This document shows positions 1 through 9,038 of a DNA stretch of 64,000 nt, piece after piece; the stretch's first letter is position 1; each line of letters starts with the position of its first letter. The notes under the pieces are model-generated. The model saw nothing but the letters and a program-made list of their open reading frames with translations, did not search any database and was not told where the DNA came from. The translations under genes and the position numbers were made by a program. This stretch comes from Flavobacteriaceae bacterium CRH. GTDB lineage: Bacteria > Bacteroidota > Bacteroidia > Flavobacteriales > Flavobacteriaceae. Location: positions 186,001 to 250,000 of the forward strand of contig LMAJ01000016.1 in the NCBI GenBank assembly GCA_001507425.1. Direction: 5' to 3'.

Positions 1-794
1 AAATCTACTTCTGCAATTAATATCTCTTCCTGATCGTGAGAAGCCTGAGCTAAAATTTCACCTTGTGGACCTGCAATGAATGACGCTCCCCAAAATTGAA
101 TTCCTTCTGTTCCTTCAATGTATTTTTCTAAACCAATTCTGTTTGCTGCGGCAACAAAAACTCCGTTTGCAACTGCGTGCCCTTTCATAACATTCATCCA
201 GGCACCATATTGATTTTCTCCGTATTGTTCTTTTTCTTTTGGATGCCAACCAATTGCTGTTGGATAGAACAGTACTTCAGCACCTTTTAATGCTGTAATA
301 CGCGCTGCTTCCGGATACCATTGATCCCAACAAATAAGCGTTCCGATTTTTCCTTTTTTAGTTTCAATTGCCTGAAAACCTAAATCTCCCGGAGTAAAAT
401 AGAATTTTTCATAAAAATGAGGATCGTCCGGAATGTGCATTTTACGGTATAAACCAGCTTCTGTACCATCAGTATCGATGATATAAGCACTATTGTGGTA
501 AATTCCAGCCATTCTTTTCTCGAAAAACGGAACAATAATTACAACTCCCAATTCTTTTGCCAATTCGCTAAAAGCAATAAATGAAGTACTGTAAAGTGGT
601 TCTGCTAATGCAAAATTATCTACATCTTCGCTTTGGCAAAAATAATGGCTGCTATATAATTCCGGTAATAAGATAACTTCAGCGCCTTTGTTGGCAGCAT
701 CTTTTACCCAACTGATACATTTTTTAAGATTATTTTCGGCAACGTCGTTAAGATTTAACTGAACAACGGCTATTTTATATTTTCTTTTCGGCAT
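1..794 (-). CDS. aguB: N-carbamoylputrescine amidase, C-terminus cut by window edge
   Basis: Nitrilase-superfamily carbon-nitrogen hydrolase, probably converting N-carbamoylputrescine to putrescine in the agmatine deiminase route. The reading frame starts at the ATG at 792-794 (MPKRKYKIAVVQ) and stays open to the left edge, so about 264 residues are visible and the C-terminus is missing. The catalytic triad is readable: Glu in LLPELYSSHYF, Lys in YRKMHIPDDPHF and Cys in LICWDQWYPEAAR. The DPHFYEKFYF stretch is typical of the AguB branch rather than plant-type nitrilases. The agmatine deiminase partner would be expected just left of the window; that is inference. Confidence 0.85.
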   Translation of the reverse strand, partial: MPKRKYKIAVVQLNLNDVAENNLKKCISWVKDAANKGAEVILLPELYSSHYFCQSEDVDNFALAEPLYSTSFIAFSELAKELGVVIIVPFFEKRMAGIYHNSAYIIDTDGTEAGLYRKMHIPDDPHFYEKFYFTPGDLGFQAIETKKGKIGTLICWDQWYPEAARITALKGAEVLFYPTAIGWHPKEKEQYGENQYGAWMNVMKGHAVANGVFVAAANRIGLEKYIEGTEGIQFWGASFIAGPQGEILAQASHDQEEILIAEVD

Positions 795-881
795 GACGTA
801 AAATTTAGAAGTGCAAAAATAGTAAATTTTAGAGGAATGGCAAAGTGAGTTATGATCTTCTGAAAACTAAAATTTCTACTC

Positions 882-955
882 TAGCCCCGATAGAAGCGGT
901 ATCCTTTTTCTTCCGCTAGTGCGGAAGAAAAAGATATAGCGGATAGCGGGACTGA
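882..955. repeat. Intergenic hairpin repeat
   Basis: An imperfect palindrome whose core is a perfect 13-bp stem, CTTTTTCTTCCGC against GCGGAAGAAAAAG, closed by a TAGT loop. The flanks (CCCCGATAGAAGCGG and GCGGATAGCGGG) echo each other. It is more GC-rich than its surroundings and has no coding potential. It resembles the dispersed hairpin repeats seen in Flavobacterium intergenic regions, but only one copy lies in this window. It could also aid termination of a neighbouring transcript. Confidence 0.6.
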
Positions 956-989
956 TGGTTTTATGAAAAAATAATACCCTGCTTCAAAA

Positions 990-1017
990 AAAAACACTGG
1001 CCATTTGACCAGTGTTA
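990..1017 (-). terminator. Terminator of the DUF808 gene
   Basis: An 8-bp stem AACACTGG/CCAGTGTT with an 8-nt loop is followed on the minus strand by a run of T. It lies about 20 bp after the DUF808 stop codon. Confidence 0.8.
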
Positions 1018-1036
1018 TTTATTTTATAAGCTTGAA

Positions 1037-1933
1037 TTATTGTGCTGTTGCTTTTTCTTTTTTACCGAATAACTTTTTAAAAAGATTTACTATTACTAAA
1101 ACCACAAATCCTAATACCAAACCTATTACAAATTCTTTTATAATAGACGGTATCTTAATTTTTGGTGATAAATGATGAAAAAATGGAATGTAATGCACAA
1201 AGATACCTCCGGCAACTAATAGTAAAGCAATTGTACCAATTACAGTTAAAGCTTTAATAACCAATGGAAGTGCTTTTACCAATATATTACCAATAAATTT
1301 TGATATGCTTTTTTCTTTTTTGCTAAATTTGATAAGCTTATAGCCTGCTTCATCCATTCTAACAATAAGAGCGACAATTCCGTAAACGCCAATGGTCGCA
1401 ATTAATGCAATTATTGAAGTTACAACGATTTGCTGTATTAAAGGTTCCTCAATTACGGTACCTAAAGCGATAATTACAATTTCTACTGATAAAATAAAAT
1501 CAGTTACAATTGCAGATTTTATTTTGCCTTTTTCGGCTTCTAAAATTTGTTCTTCTGTAAAGTCTTGTGCTGTTATTCCTTCTGATTCTTCGTGACTGTG
1601 AGGGAAAATAAATTCGTATATTTTTTCTGCTCCTTCGTATGCTAAAAATAATCCACCAAGTACCAGAATGACAATGATTGCAACAGGCAAAAATGCACTT
1701 AATAGAAATGCAATTGGCAAGATGATGATTTTGTTAAGAAGTGAACCCTTACTTATCGCCCATAATACCGGAAGTTCTCTCGACGAAGCAAATCCTGAAG
1801 CTTTCTCAGCATTTACTGCTAAATCATCTCCAAGTATACCTGCCGTTTTCTTAGCTGCAATTTTACTCATTACTGCAACATCATCCATAATTGCTGCGAT
1901 ATCATCTAATAATACGAAAAAACCTGATGCCAT
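1037..1933 (-). CDS. DUF808 family inner-membrane protein (YedI-like)
   Basis: A 298-residue multi-pass membrane protein. The N-terminus, with repeated acidic and alanine-rich motifs (FVLLDDIAAIMDDVAVM), is the hallmark of the DUF808 family, whose E. coli member is YedI. Four to six hydrophobic segments follow, roughly at residues 70-95, 145-190, 225-250 and 265-290. The protein ends in a lysine-rich tail. Its length fits the family. The molecular function is unknown. The gene looks monocistronic, with its own terminator. Confidence 0.85.
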   Translation of the reverse strand: MASGFFVLLDDIAAIMDDVAVMSKIAAKKTAGILGDDLAVNAEKASGFASSRELPVLWAISKGSLLNKIIILPIAFLLSAFLPVAIIVILVLGGLFLAYEGAEKIYEFIFPHSHEESEGITAQDFTEEQILEAEKGKIKSAIVTDFILSVEIVIIALGTVIEEPLIQQIVVTSIIALIATIGVYGIVALIVRMDEAGYKLIKFSKKEKSISKFIGNILVKALPLVIKALTVIGTIALLLVAGGIFVHYIPFFHHLSPKIKIPSIIKEFVIGLVLGFVVLVIVNLFKKLFGKKEKATAQ

Positions 1934-2054
1934 TGTAGTTTATTTGTTTTAGAAACTTCCTAATTCATTGGCTTTTAATGCTCAATTTAATTAGCTCGTT
2001 TATTTATTTATCTGCGCTAATCTAAGACATTTTTGTTGAATTTTTTTCTAAAAA

Positions 2055-2174
2055 TTAATTGCATTGCCCTAAAAGTACCCAAATAATGATAAAAACGAAG
2101 ATTGTACCAAAACATCCTCCGCCTAATTTTTTTGCGCCGTAACCTGCCAATAATCCTCTAAATAAGTTGTTCAT
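2055..2174 (-). CDS. Small glycine-rich single-pass membrane protein (39 aa)
   Basis: A 39-codon frame starts at the ATG at 2172-2174 and ends at TAA 2055-2057. The peptide begins MNNLFRGLLAGYGAKKLGGG, then has a hydrophobic helix (FGTIFVFIIIWVLL) and ends GQCN. The amphipathic glycine-rich start, one transmembrane stretch and a Cys near the end suggest a real small membrane protein and not chance. It sits alone in the 409-bp gap between the DUF808 gene and the secreted-protein pair. I do not recognise a named family. The rest of the gap (1934-2054, 2175-2287) shows only AT-rich sequence. Confidence 0.65.
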   Translation of the reverse strand: MNNLFRGLLAGYGAKKLGGGCFGTIFVFIIIWVLLGQCN

Positions 2175-2287
2175 AGTATTTTAGTTTTAGTTAAATTAAA
2201 TTTTAATGTAAAGATGAGAACTTGACAAACAATTCTTTTTATAATACTTTTAAAAAAAGTTTCATTATTTACGGTTTCGCTATATTT

Positions 2288-2317
2288 CAAAAAAAAACAC
2301 CAAACATTGCTGGTGCT
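2288..2317 (-). terminator. Terminator of the secreted-protein pair
   Basis: A short stem CACCA/TGGTG followed on the minus strand by eight or nine T residues, about 25 bp beyond the stop codon at 2343. The stem is only 5 bp, so strength is uncertain. Confidence 0.6.
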
Positions 2318-2342
2318 TTTTAAAATAAATATGTGTTTTAAA

Positions 2343-3377
2343 TTAGTCTGTACTAACGTTATTACCTCTGCTAATTAAAATTGCCTTATCTGTTATTCCT
2401 TGCCCTGTCGGAGGAGCTAATGGAGTTTGATTATGCAATTCAATATAATTATTTACAGAAGATAAATTTAGTAACCTGCTTAATATTAAATTAATTTGAG
2501 AACTTGGAAGTGCATTGTTTCTAAGACTGATACCCTCTGCATTATGAACAAACGATAAAGAAGGCAAATCAATAGAACTTAGACGGGGATTAAGTCTAAA
2601 AGAAAGCTCTTTTGATTTGGTTAATACAGGAAAAGAAATGGACGTTAGAGATGAATTATTCATTATATCAGCATCATACCCGTTTATTGTTTTTAAAACA
2701 GGGAATAAAATTGAAATTAATTTTTCGTTATTCGATATGCTTAAATCATTATAAATTTCTGTAAGTCCGTTTAATTTAATCGTTACTAATTTTAAATTAT
2801 CGTTTATACTTAAATCAATAACTTTTTTCACAGCACTTAAATCCAGAGTCGTTAAATTGGTTGTACCTGTAACGTAAATATTTTCTGTATAAGGTCCTAA
2901 CTCTTCTTCAATCTGTGCTGCAGCCTGTTGATCTGTAATATCACCTGTTATTATTATGCTTGTTTTTCCCTTGCTTTGACTACTTCCCGCATATAAGGCA
3001 TAAGGTACACTCAAAAGTTGACTTGTACCGCTAATAGTATAGTTACTTCCTCCTGTTGGATCAATTTCGGTTTTAATAAAGTGTGATCCTGTGCCCCAAT
3101 TTATATCTGCAAAAGTTCCTGTAACTGCTGTTCCTCCTCCTATTTGTATTGTTGCTAATCCATTACTGTTTGTTGTTGTTGCTTGTGTTTCTACATAAGA
3201 TGCTGTTCCACTTGCTGAACCTAATAAAATGCTAATTTTTATATTTACTAAAGTACTCGCAACCAATGTCCCGTCTGTTTTACGAATTACAGACTGATAA
3301 CTCATTTTCTGTGGAGCTTGTGCAAATAAAATTGTAAAAGAACTTAATAATAGTAATACCAGAGTAATTTTTTTCAT
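2343..3377 (-). CDS. Secreted leucine-rich-repeat-like protein
   Basis: A 344-residue exported protein of unknown role. Residues 1-19 form a signal peptide (MKKITLVLLLLSSFTILFAQ). Residues 20-130 are the 'APQKMSYQSVIR' beta-rich module that often opens Flavobacterium surface proteins. Residues 140-330 carry irregular leucine-rich repeats (LTTLDLSAVKKV, LDLPSLSFV-like), similar to BspA or receptor-L-type repeats, which usually bind proteins or glycans. There is no obvious T9SS sorting tail. It follows the T9SS-tailed gene by 20 bp and is probably in one operon with it. Surface location is inferred from the signal peptide and repeats. Confidence 0.65.
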   Translation of the reverse strand: MKKITLVLLLLSSFTILFAQAPQKMSYQSVIRKTDGTLVASTLVNIKISILLGSASGTASYVETQATTTNSNGLATIQIGGGTAVTGTFADINWGTGSHFIKTEIDPTGGSNYTISGTSQLLSVPYALYAGSSQSKGKTSIIITGDITDQQAAAQIEEELGPYTENIYVTGTTNLTTLDLSAVKKVIDLSINDNLKLVTIKLNGLTEIYNDLSISNNEKLISILFPVLKTINGYDADIMNNSSLTSISFPVLTKSKELSFRLNPRLSSIDLPSLSFVHNAEGISLRNNALPSSQINLILSRLLNLSSVNNYIELHNQTPLAPPTGQGITDKAILISRGNNVSTD

Positions 3378-3397
3378 GTTTTTCAGCTGTTTAATAT

Positions 3398-3889
3398 TTA
3401 TTTTTTTATGATTTTAAAAGTTTTTAATGTTTTGTTGCTATTATATATTGTTAGAAAATAAATTCCCTGATTTAATTGCTGCATTGAAACTACTGTTTCA
3501 GAGGTTATAATTTTAAAATTTTTAGATACGATTTTCCCATTTATATCAAATAAATTATAAGATAAATTATCCCATTTATTATCGGTTATAACTAAGCTAA
3601 GCAGATCTGTAGTTGGATTTGGATAAGCAGTCATGACGAGGTTGATTTCTGTAAATTCATTATTTCCTAAAGTAGTTATCTCATAAGGCTGTTGAACGCC
3701 CTGTACAATATATGCATTTGTCCCCGGTAAACTGGTATAGACGACCTGCCCTACTGAATAACTTGACGTACCTCCACCTCCTGTAGCACTTCCTCCTGCA
3801 ACTACTATGCTTTCTTGCGAGTAAGAATTGTTAATAAAGAAAACACAAGTAATAAATAAAATTAAAAAAGTCTGTTGGTTTCTTCCCAT
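3398..3889 (-). CDS. Small secreted protein with type A T9SS sorting domain
   Basis: A 163-residue protein with a signal peptide (residues 1-24, ending NNSYSQ) and a short glycine- and serine-rich region containing SYSVGQVVYTS. Residues 85-163 are a type A T9SS C-terminal sorting domain: AYPNPTTDLLSL, then beta strands ending GIYFLTIYNSNKTLKTFKIIKK. Almost the whole mature protein is the sorting domain plus a linker, so it may be a small surface or anchor protein. It is the first gene of the pair with the leucine-rich protein. Its function beyond export and surface attachment cannot be read. Confidence 0.75.
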   Translation of the reverse strand: MGRNQQTFLILFITCVFFINNSYSQESIVVAGGSATGGGGTSSYSVGQVVYTSLPGTNAYIVQGVQQPYEITTLGNNEFTEINLVMTAYPNPTTDLLSLVITDNKWDNLSYNLFDINGKIVSKNFKIITSETVVSMQQLNQGIYFLTIYNSNKTLKTFKIIKK

Positions 3890-3986
3890 ATAATTGATTT
3901 AGTTGTTAATTATTTTACACATTCAAATATATTAATTATTACATAAAATAGTATTAAAAAATGAATCATAAAAAAATATACATAAA

Positions 3987-4014
3987 AAAACACCAGCCTT
4001 TCGACTGGTGTTTT
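3987..4014 (-). terminator. Terminator of clpB
   Basis: An 8-bp stem AACACCAG/CTGGTGTT is followed by a T run on the minus strand, about 25 bp after the clpB stop. Confidence 0.85.
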
Positions 4015-4035
4015 CATTATTGTTAAAACTAAAAA

Positions 4036-6645
4036 TTATTCTACGGTTTGAGTTTGGCTTTGATTTCTAAAAACCAGTTTACCGTCAAAAGCATCTATTA
4101 AAATAATACTGTCAGTAGTAATTTTTCCTGCCAGGATTTCTTTTGATAACTGATTCAAAACCTCTCTTTGAATAACTCGTTTTACAGGTCTTGCTCCAAA
4201 TTGAGGATCGAAACCTTTATCTGAAAGATATTTAATTCCTTCAGGAGTCGCATCCATTGTAATGCCTTGCAAAGCCAGCATTTTGGTAACGCTTTTAAGT
4301 TGTAAACTCACAATTCTCGAAATATTATCGATCGTTAAAGGCGTAAACATTACAATTTCGTCGATACGATTTATAAATTCAGGACGAACAGTTTGTTTCA
4401 GCAATCCTAAAACTTCTACTTTTGCTGCTTCTGTTGCCGCTTCAATGCCGCCTTTTAGATTCTCAAATTTCTCCTGAATAATCTGACTTCCCATGTTAGA
4501 TGTCATGATTATAATTGTGTTTTTAAAATCGGCCAGACGACCTTTATTATCTGTTAATCGGCCTTCATCCAAAACCTGCAATAAAATATTGAATGTATCC
4601 GGATGCGCTTTTTCAATTTCATCTAACAAGATTACAGAATACGGTTTTCTACGCACGGCTTCCGTCAATTGTCCGCCTTCATCATAACCTACGTATCCCG
4701 GAGGCGCACCAACCAAACGGCTTACACTGTGGCGTTCCTGATACTCGCTCATGTCGATTCTTGTCATCGCATTTTCATCGTCAAAAAGATATTCAGCCAA
4801 AGCTTTTGCCAACTCCGTTTTACCAACTCCGGTTGTTCCTAAAAATAAGAAAGTTCCAACTGGTTTTTTCATGTCTTGCAAACCGGCTCTGCTTCTTCTT
4901 ACGGCATCACTCACAGCTTCTATCGCTTCTTCCTGACCAACAACTCTTCTGTGCAATTCGTCTTCAAGATGCAATAGTTTTTCTCTTTCTGTCTGAAGCA
5001 TTTTCATAACCGGAATCCCAGTCCATTTTGCTACAACTTCGGCAATATCTTCGCGGGTTACTTCTTCTTTAATCAACGAATTACCGGATTGATATTCCTG
5101 CAATTGTTTCAATAAAACATCAAGGCGTTCTTGTGCCTCTTTGATTTTTCCGTAACGAATTTCGGCTACTTTTCCGTAATCGCCTTCGCGTTCTGCACGT
5201 TCTGCTTCGTGTTTAAAATCTTCAATTTCTAATTTTACCGCCTGAACTCCGTCTACAACATCTTTTTCAGATTTCCATTTGGTATAAATTACATTACGTT
5301 CTTCTTTCAGGTTCGCCAGATCCATTCTCAGGATTTTAAGCTTGCTTTCTTCTTTTTCACGTTTAATAGCTTCAATTTCAATTTCCAGCTGCATGATTTT
5401 GCGGTCTAAAACGTCAAGTTCTTCCGGTTTAGAATTGATTTCCATACGCAGTTTTGAAGCCGCTTCATCCATCAAATCAATCGCTTTATCTGGTAAAAAA
5501 CGATTTGTAATATAACGTTGTGAAAGTTCTACAGCCGCAATAATCGCTTCATCTTTAATTTGAACTTTATGATGCGTTTCGTATTTTTCCTTGATTCCAC
5601 GCAAAATCGAAATAGCACTTTCCGTATCCGGCTCATCAATTAAAATCTTTTGAAAACGACGTTCTAACGCTTTGTCTTTCTCAAAATATTTTTGATATTC
5701 GTCTAAAGTGGTTGCTCCAATTGCTCTTAATTCTCCACGGGCCAAAGCCGGTTTCAAGATATTAGCGGCATCCATTGCCCCTTCTCCTCCGCCCGCACCT
5801 ACAAGCGTGTGAATTTCATCAATAAACAAAACGATATCACCTTCAGCAGCGGTAACTTCTTTTACTACTGATTTTAAACGTTCTTCAAATTCACCTTTGT
5901 ATTTTGCACCTGCAATCAATGCTCCCATATCTAGTGAGAAGACGATTTTATCTTTTAGGTTTTCAGGAACATCTCCATCAACAATTCTGTGTGCTAAACC
6001 TTCAGCAATAGCGGTTTTACCAACTCCCGGTTCACCCACTAACATTGGGTTATTTTTTGTTCTACGGGTTAAGATTTGCAATACACGTCTAATTTCTTCG
6101 TCACGCCCAATAACGGGGTCCAGTTTTCCGGTACGCGCTAATTCGTTAAGGTTTTTAGCGTATTTATTTAATGAATTATAGTTTTCTTCTGCAGAAGCAG
6201 AAGTTACTCTTTCTCCTTTTCTAAGTTCTTCAATAGTTGCTTTTAAAGCTTTTCCGGTAACGCCCTGATCTTTTAAAATTTGGGCAACTTTGCTTTTTGA
6301 GTCGAAAATAGCTAATATTAAATGCTCGATCGAAACATATTCGTCGTTCATTTTTTGAGCAATAATTTCGGCTTCGTTCAATGCTTTATTGGCATCTCTT
6401 GAAAGCACAATATCGCCTCCTGAAACTTTTGGAAAACTTTGAATGGTTGAATCTAAAACTTGTAAAAACAACGGCACATTTACGTTGAGTTTTTTCAAAA
6501 TAAAAGGTGCTACATTTTCATCAACCTCAAAAATGGCTTTAAAAATGTGTTCGTTTTCTATTTGTTGCTGTCCGTATCGCTGCGCCAATTGCTGCGAAAG
6601 CTGAATGGCTTCCTGGGATTTTGTTGTAAATTTATTTATGTTCAT
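4036..6645 (-). CDS. clpB: ATP-dependent disaggregase ClpB
   Basis: An 869-residue AAA+ chaperone that, with DnaK, threads proteins out of aggregates in the cytoplasm. Domain order: Clp N-domain (about 1-145); first AAA+ module with Walker A GEPGVGKT at 204-211 and Walker [11 protein letters not shown]; the coiled-coil M-domain (about 400-530) that sets ClpB apart from ClpA/ClpC; second AAA+ module with Walker A GTTGVGKT near 600 and the pore motif [10 protein letters not shown]-terminal small domain. The length fits the family (about 860). It appears monocistronic. No HrcA/CIRCE element is visible upstream. Confidence 0.97.
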   Translation of the reverse strand: MNINKFTTKSQEAIQLSQQLAQRYGQQQIENEHIFKAIFEVDENVAPFILKKLNVNVPLFLQVLDSTIQSFPKVSGGDIVLSRDANKALNEAEIIAQKMNDEYVSIEHLILAIFDSKSKVAQILKDQGVTGKALKATIEELRKGERVTSASAEENYNSLNKYAKNLNELARTGKLDPVIGRDEEIRRVLQILTRRTKNNPMLVGEPGVGKTAIAEGLAHRIVDGDVPENLKDKIVFSLDMGALIAGAKYKGEFEERLKSVVKEVTAAEGDIVLFIDEIHTLVGAGGGEGAMDAANILKPALARGELRAIGATTLDEYQKYFEKDKALERRFQKILIDEPDTESAISILRGIKEKYETHHKVQIKDEAIIAAVELSQRYITNRFLPDKAIDLMDEAASKLRMEINSKPEELDVLDRKIMQLEIEIEAIKREKEESKLKILRMDLANLKEERNVIYTKWKSEKDVVDGVQAVKLEIEDFKHEAERAEREGDYGKVAEIRYGKIKEAQERLDVLLKQLQEYQSGNSLIKEEVTREDIAEVVAKWTGIPVMKMLQTEREKLLHLEDELHRRVVGQEEAIEAVSDAVRRSRAGLQDMKKPVGTFLFLGTTGVGKTELAKALAEYLFDDENAMTRIDMSEYQERHSVSRLVGAPPGYVGYDEGGQLTEAVRRKPYSVILLDEIEKAHPDTFNILLQVLDEGRLTDNKGRLADFKNTIIIMTSNMGSQIIQEKFENLKGGIEAATEAAKVEVLGLLKQTVRPEFINRIDEIVMFTPLTIDNISRIVSLQLKSVTKMLALQGITMDATPEGIKYLSDKGFDPQFGARPVKRVIQREVLNQLSKEILAGKITTDSIILIDAFDGKLVFRNQSQTQTVE

Positions 6646-6738
6646 TTTTTGTATGATTTAGGTTTTCTTTTTTAATTTTGATAATCGATACCATTAAAAT
6701 TAGATTTTATTGCATTACCTTTTTAACTTTAAATGATA

Positions 6739-6746
6739 TAACTTTG
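6739..6746 (+). promoter_or_regulatory. Possible -7 box (TAACTTTG) before ytxJ
   Basis: Matches the Bacteroidota TAnnTTTG -7 consensus in the divergent clpB/ytxJ gap, giving a leader of about 100 nt. No convincing -33 TTG is seen at the right distance, so this is weak. Confidence 0.3.
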
Positions 6747-6852
6747 CTGGAATATTCAAAATACATTCCATAATAAAATTACAGACAAAATGTCGTTTTT
6801 TATAGCTTTTTAGCTCATTATTAACGTCAAAAAGTCATAAAACAAGTCAAAT

Positions 6853-7245
6853 ATGAGTTTTTTAAATTCAATCTTCGGAAGTTCAGAGAACACAGATTCT
6901 CCAAAAAGCAATATAAACTGGACCGAATTAACAGATAAATTACAATTGCAGGAAATCGAAGCAATTTCAAACGAAAAACCTGTTGTAATATTTAAACATA
7001 GCACAAGATGCAGTATTAGTAAAATGGCTTTGAAGCAATTTGAACGTGAATATGATTTGAATGATACTGTTGATGCGTATTTTTTAGATCTAATTGCGCA
7101 TCGCGATATCTCAAATGAAATAGCCAATAAGTTTAATGTTTATCATGAATCTCCACAGCTTATTTTGATCAAAAACGGAAAAGCAGTTTATGATGTTTCG
7201 CACAGCGATATTGATGCTGAAGCGTTGAAAAGTAAAGTGCAGTAA
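6853..7245 (+). CDS. ytxJ: Bacillithiol-system thioredoxin-like protein YtxJ
   Basis: A 130-residue single-domain thioredoxin-like protein matching the YtxJ/BrxC monothiol bacilliredoxin family. These remove bacillithiol from mixed disulfides on cytoplasmic proteins. The active-site segment reads FKHSTRCSISKMAL: a single Cys where a dithiol thioredoxin has CxxC, as expected for this family. A cis-proline-type motif follows (YHESPQLILIKNGKAVYD). No signal peptide. It is followed 17 bp later by the HD hydrolase gene, so the two are probably co-transcribed. Its presence implies the organism makes bacillithiol, which fits Flavobacterium. Confidence 0.85.
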   Translation: MSFLNSIFGSSENTDSPKSNINWTELTDKLQLQEIEAISNEKPVVIFKHSTRCSISKMALKQFEREYDLNDTVDAYFLDLIAHRDISNEIANKFNVYHESPQLILIKNGKAVYDVSHSDIDAEALKSKVQ

Positions 7246-7262
7246 TTTCTAAAAAGGATTAA

Positions 7263-7805
7263 ATGGATGTTCAGACGATTTATCAAAAAACAATAATTTT
7301 TGCGACTTTAAAACATTTAGAAATCAACCAGACTATTAAAGATTCTAATCTTCCGTATGTTATTCATTTAAGTAATGTTGCCATGGAAATTTTAATTGCA
7401 TCGCATCATACAGAAGAATTTGACCTGAATTTTGCTACTCAAGTTGCTTTATTGCATGATACGCTGGAAGATACTAATACAACTTTTGAAGAATTAAAAC
7501 TTGAATTTGGAATTGAAGTTGCCGAAGGAGTTGTTGCTCTGACTAAAAATGGCAATTTACCAAAAGAAGAAAAAATGCTGGATAGTCTCAACAGAATTTC
7601 AAAGCAGAAAAAAGAAATTTGGGCTGTAAAATTAGCAGACAGGATTACAAATCTACAAAAACCTCCAAAAAGCTGGGACAATCTTAAGAGAACAGCATAC
7701 AGAGAAGAAGCTAAAATTATCTTAGAAACATTAAATGGCGGAAATTCATATTTAGAAAATCGTTTACGCTCAAAAATAGAAGAATACGAACAATATCTTG
7801 ATTAA
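7263..7805 (+). CDS. HD-domain guanosine polyphosphate hydrolase (MESH1/SpoT-like)
   Basis: A 180-residue stand-alone HD phosphohydrolase resembling the hydrolase half of SpoT and small alarmone hydrolases (MESH1). The metal-binding HD pair is in VALLHDTLEDT, the RelA/SpoT-type downstream motif is VKLADRITNLQKPP, and the early His is in YVIHLSNVAMEI. There is no synthetase, TGS or ACT domain, so it likely only degrades (p)ppGpp or a related nucleotide. The substrate assignment is by family and not proven. It ends just before a strong shared terminator. Confidence 0.75.
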   Translation: MDVQTIYQKTIIFATLKHLEINQTIKDSNLPYVIHLSNVAMEILIASHHTEEFDLNFATQVALLHDTLEDTNTTFEELKLEFGIEVAEGVVALTKNGNLPKEEKMLDSLNRISKQKKEIWAVKLADRITNLQKPPKSWDNLKRTAYREEAKIILETLNGGNSYLENRLRSKIEEYEQYLD

Positions 7806-7828
7806 GAAATCCGGTATTAGAAATAAAA

Positions 7829-7862
7829 AAAACGCTGAAAATTTAATTTCAGCGTTTTTTTA
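7829..7862. terminator. Bidirectional terminator
   Basis: A perfect 10-bp stem AACGCTGAAA/TTTCAGCGTT with a 6-nt loop, A-rich before and T-rich after. It serves the ytxJ/HD pair on the plus strand and the DUF2157 pair on the minus strand, which converge here. Confidence 0.9.
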
Positions 7863-7868
7863 TAATAT

Positions 7869-9038
7869 CTAAAAACTTCCTTCAGATCCGCCACCGCTAA
7901 ATCCTCCTCCTCCAAACTCCATTGGAGAATTTTCCGGTTTTACTTCCGGTTTCATACCAAAAGTTGAAGCAACAATTAAAGCTTCTGCATTTAAAAGTGC
8001 ATTTGAAGTATTTATTCTGTCAGGTCTAAATGTTAAACCAACTTCGTTATCTTTTATTTTTCTTATGGAGAAATATGCAATCGCAAATAAAACTAGTCCG
8101 CCTACTGTTAATGCCACTTCTACCGGTAAAACGGAATAATAAAATCCGATGGTATAAATAGAAAATCCGATGGATAAAAAGCTTAACCAAAGCATAATTC
8201 TGTCTTTTGTTCTTAATGCTTGTACCAAATAAACAGCCGGAACAATAAATGTAAAGGCATAGAAGAAAAATGCAAACGGAATATCGGTTCCGGGAAGTAT
8301 TTTATTTTCTAAAAGCACTACAGAAAGTTCTCTTACAACTAGATAATTACAAGAAAAATAAAACAGGATCAAACAAAAACTATTTGCCCACAAAAGTCCT
8401 CTGTAGTAATAATTTTCAGTAAGATTATTGATTAATTTTTTAGTAAAAAAGTAAAATGCTGCTGCAAATAACATGGCAACAAACGGAAGTATTGCTTTTC
8501 CGATATCTCCAAACTCTAACATTCCAAAAAACAAAAGTGCCGAAACTGAAATGCAAAAAATAAGGATTGACAGTAAATTCAAATATCTTTTATACATCAT
8601 AAATGAAGCTACTGCGACAAAAAATGCAATTACAAGTCCATTATTGCCTTCTGTTGTAATTCCAATAGCAATTCCAAGATTTAAAACAGCACCTAAAATA
8701 AAAGCATCATCTAAACCATGCTCGTAATAATTTTGATTCGCCAAAAATTCTGCGCCTGCAAAACCAATTATGGCAAAAATATAACAACAAATTTCAAAAA
8801 AGACTCTTTCAGAATTTAATCCAATTAATGCAATAACAGAGCAAATTGACGAGTACAAAAAAGATCCTAATAAAAAGAATCCCAATCGCACTAAAATATT
8901 GCTTTGTCTTTTAAAAGCAGGCAGCTCTTTTTTGATGAAGTCTTTTTGTTCTTTACTAATAAAACCTGCAGCCTGCAATGATTTTGCTTCTTCAGCTAAA
9001 GTCAGATTATCTAATAAATTTTTATCGTATACTATCAT
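7869..9038 (-). CDS. Multi-pass membrane protein with DUF2157-like start and Gly-Ser tail
   Basis: A 389-residue membrane protein of unknown function. Residues 1-45 form a soluble helical segment (LAEEAKSLQAAGFISKEQ) similar to the start of DUF2157 proteins. About ten hydrophobic helices follow between residues 50 and 330. The last 20 residues are a low-complexity tail, EFGGGGFSGGGSEGSF, like the tails of some TPM_phosphatase proteins. It overlaps the upstream DUF2157 gene by 4 bp (ATGA), so the two are translationally coupled and probably act together. Confidence 0.6.
   Translation of the reverse strand: MIVYDKNLLDNLTLAEEAKSLQAAGFISKEQKDFIKKELPAFKRQSNILVRLGFFLLGSFLYSSICSVIALIGLNSERVFFEICCYIFAIIGFAGAEFLANQNYYEHGLDDAFILGAVLNLGIAIGITTEGNNGLVIAFFVAVASFMMYKRYLNLLSILIFCISVSALLFFGMLEFGDIGKAILPFVAMLFAAAFYFFTKKLINNLTENYYYRGLLWANSFCLILFYFSCNYLVVRELSVVLLENKILPGTDIPFAFFFYAFTFIVPAVYLVQALRTKDRIMLWLSFLSIGFSIYTIGFYYSVLPVEVALTVGGLVLFAIAYFSIRKIKDNEVGLTFRPDRINTSNALLNAEALIVASTFGMKPEVKPENSPMEFGGGGFSGGGSEGSF

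Noticed and set aside
4493..5009. Several plus-strand frames opposite clpB
   Set aside because: Composition is the mirror of a conserved clpB sequence; no start signals or domains.
6810..7127. A 105-codon minus-strand frame opposite ytxJ
   Set aside because: Antisense to a well-supported gene, with no family features.
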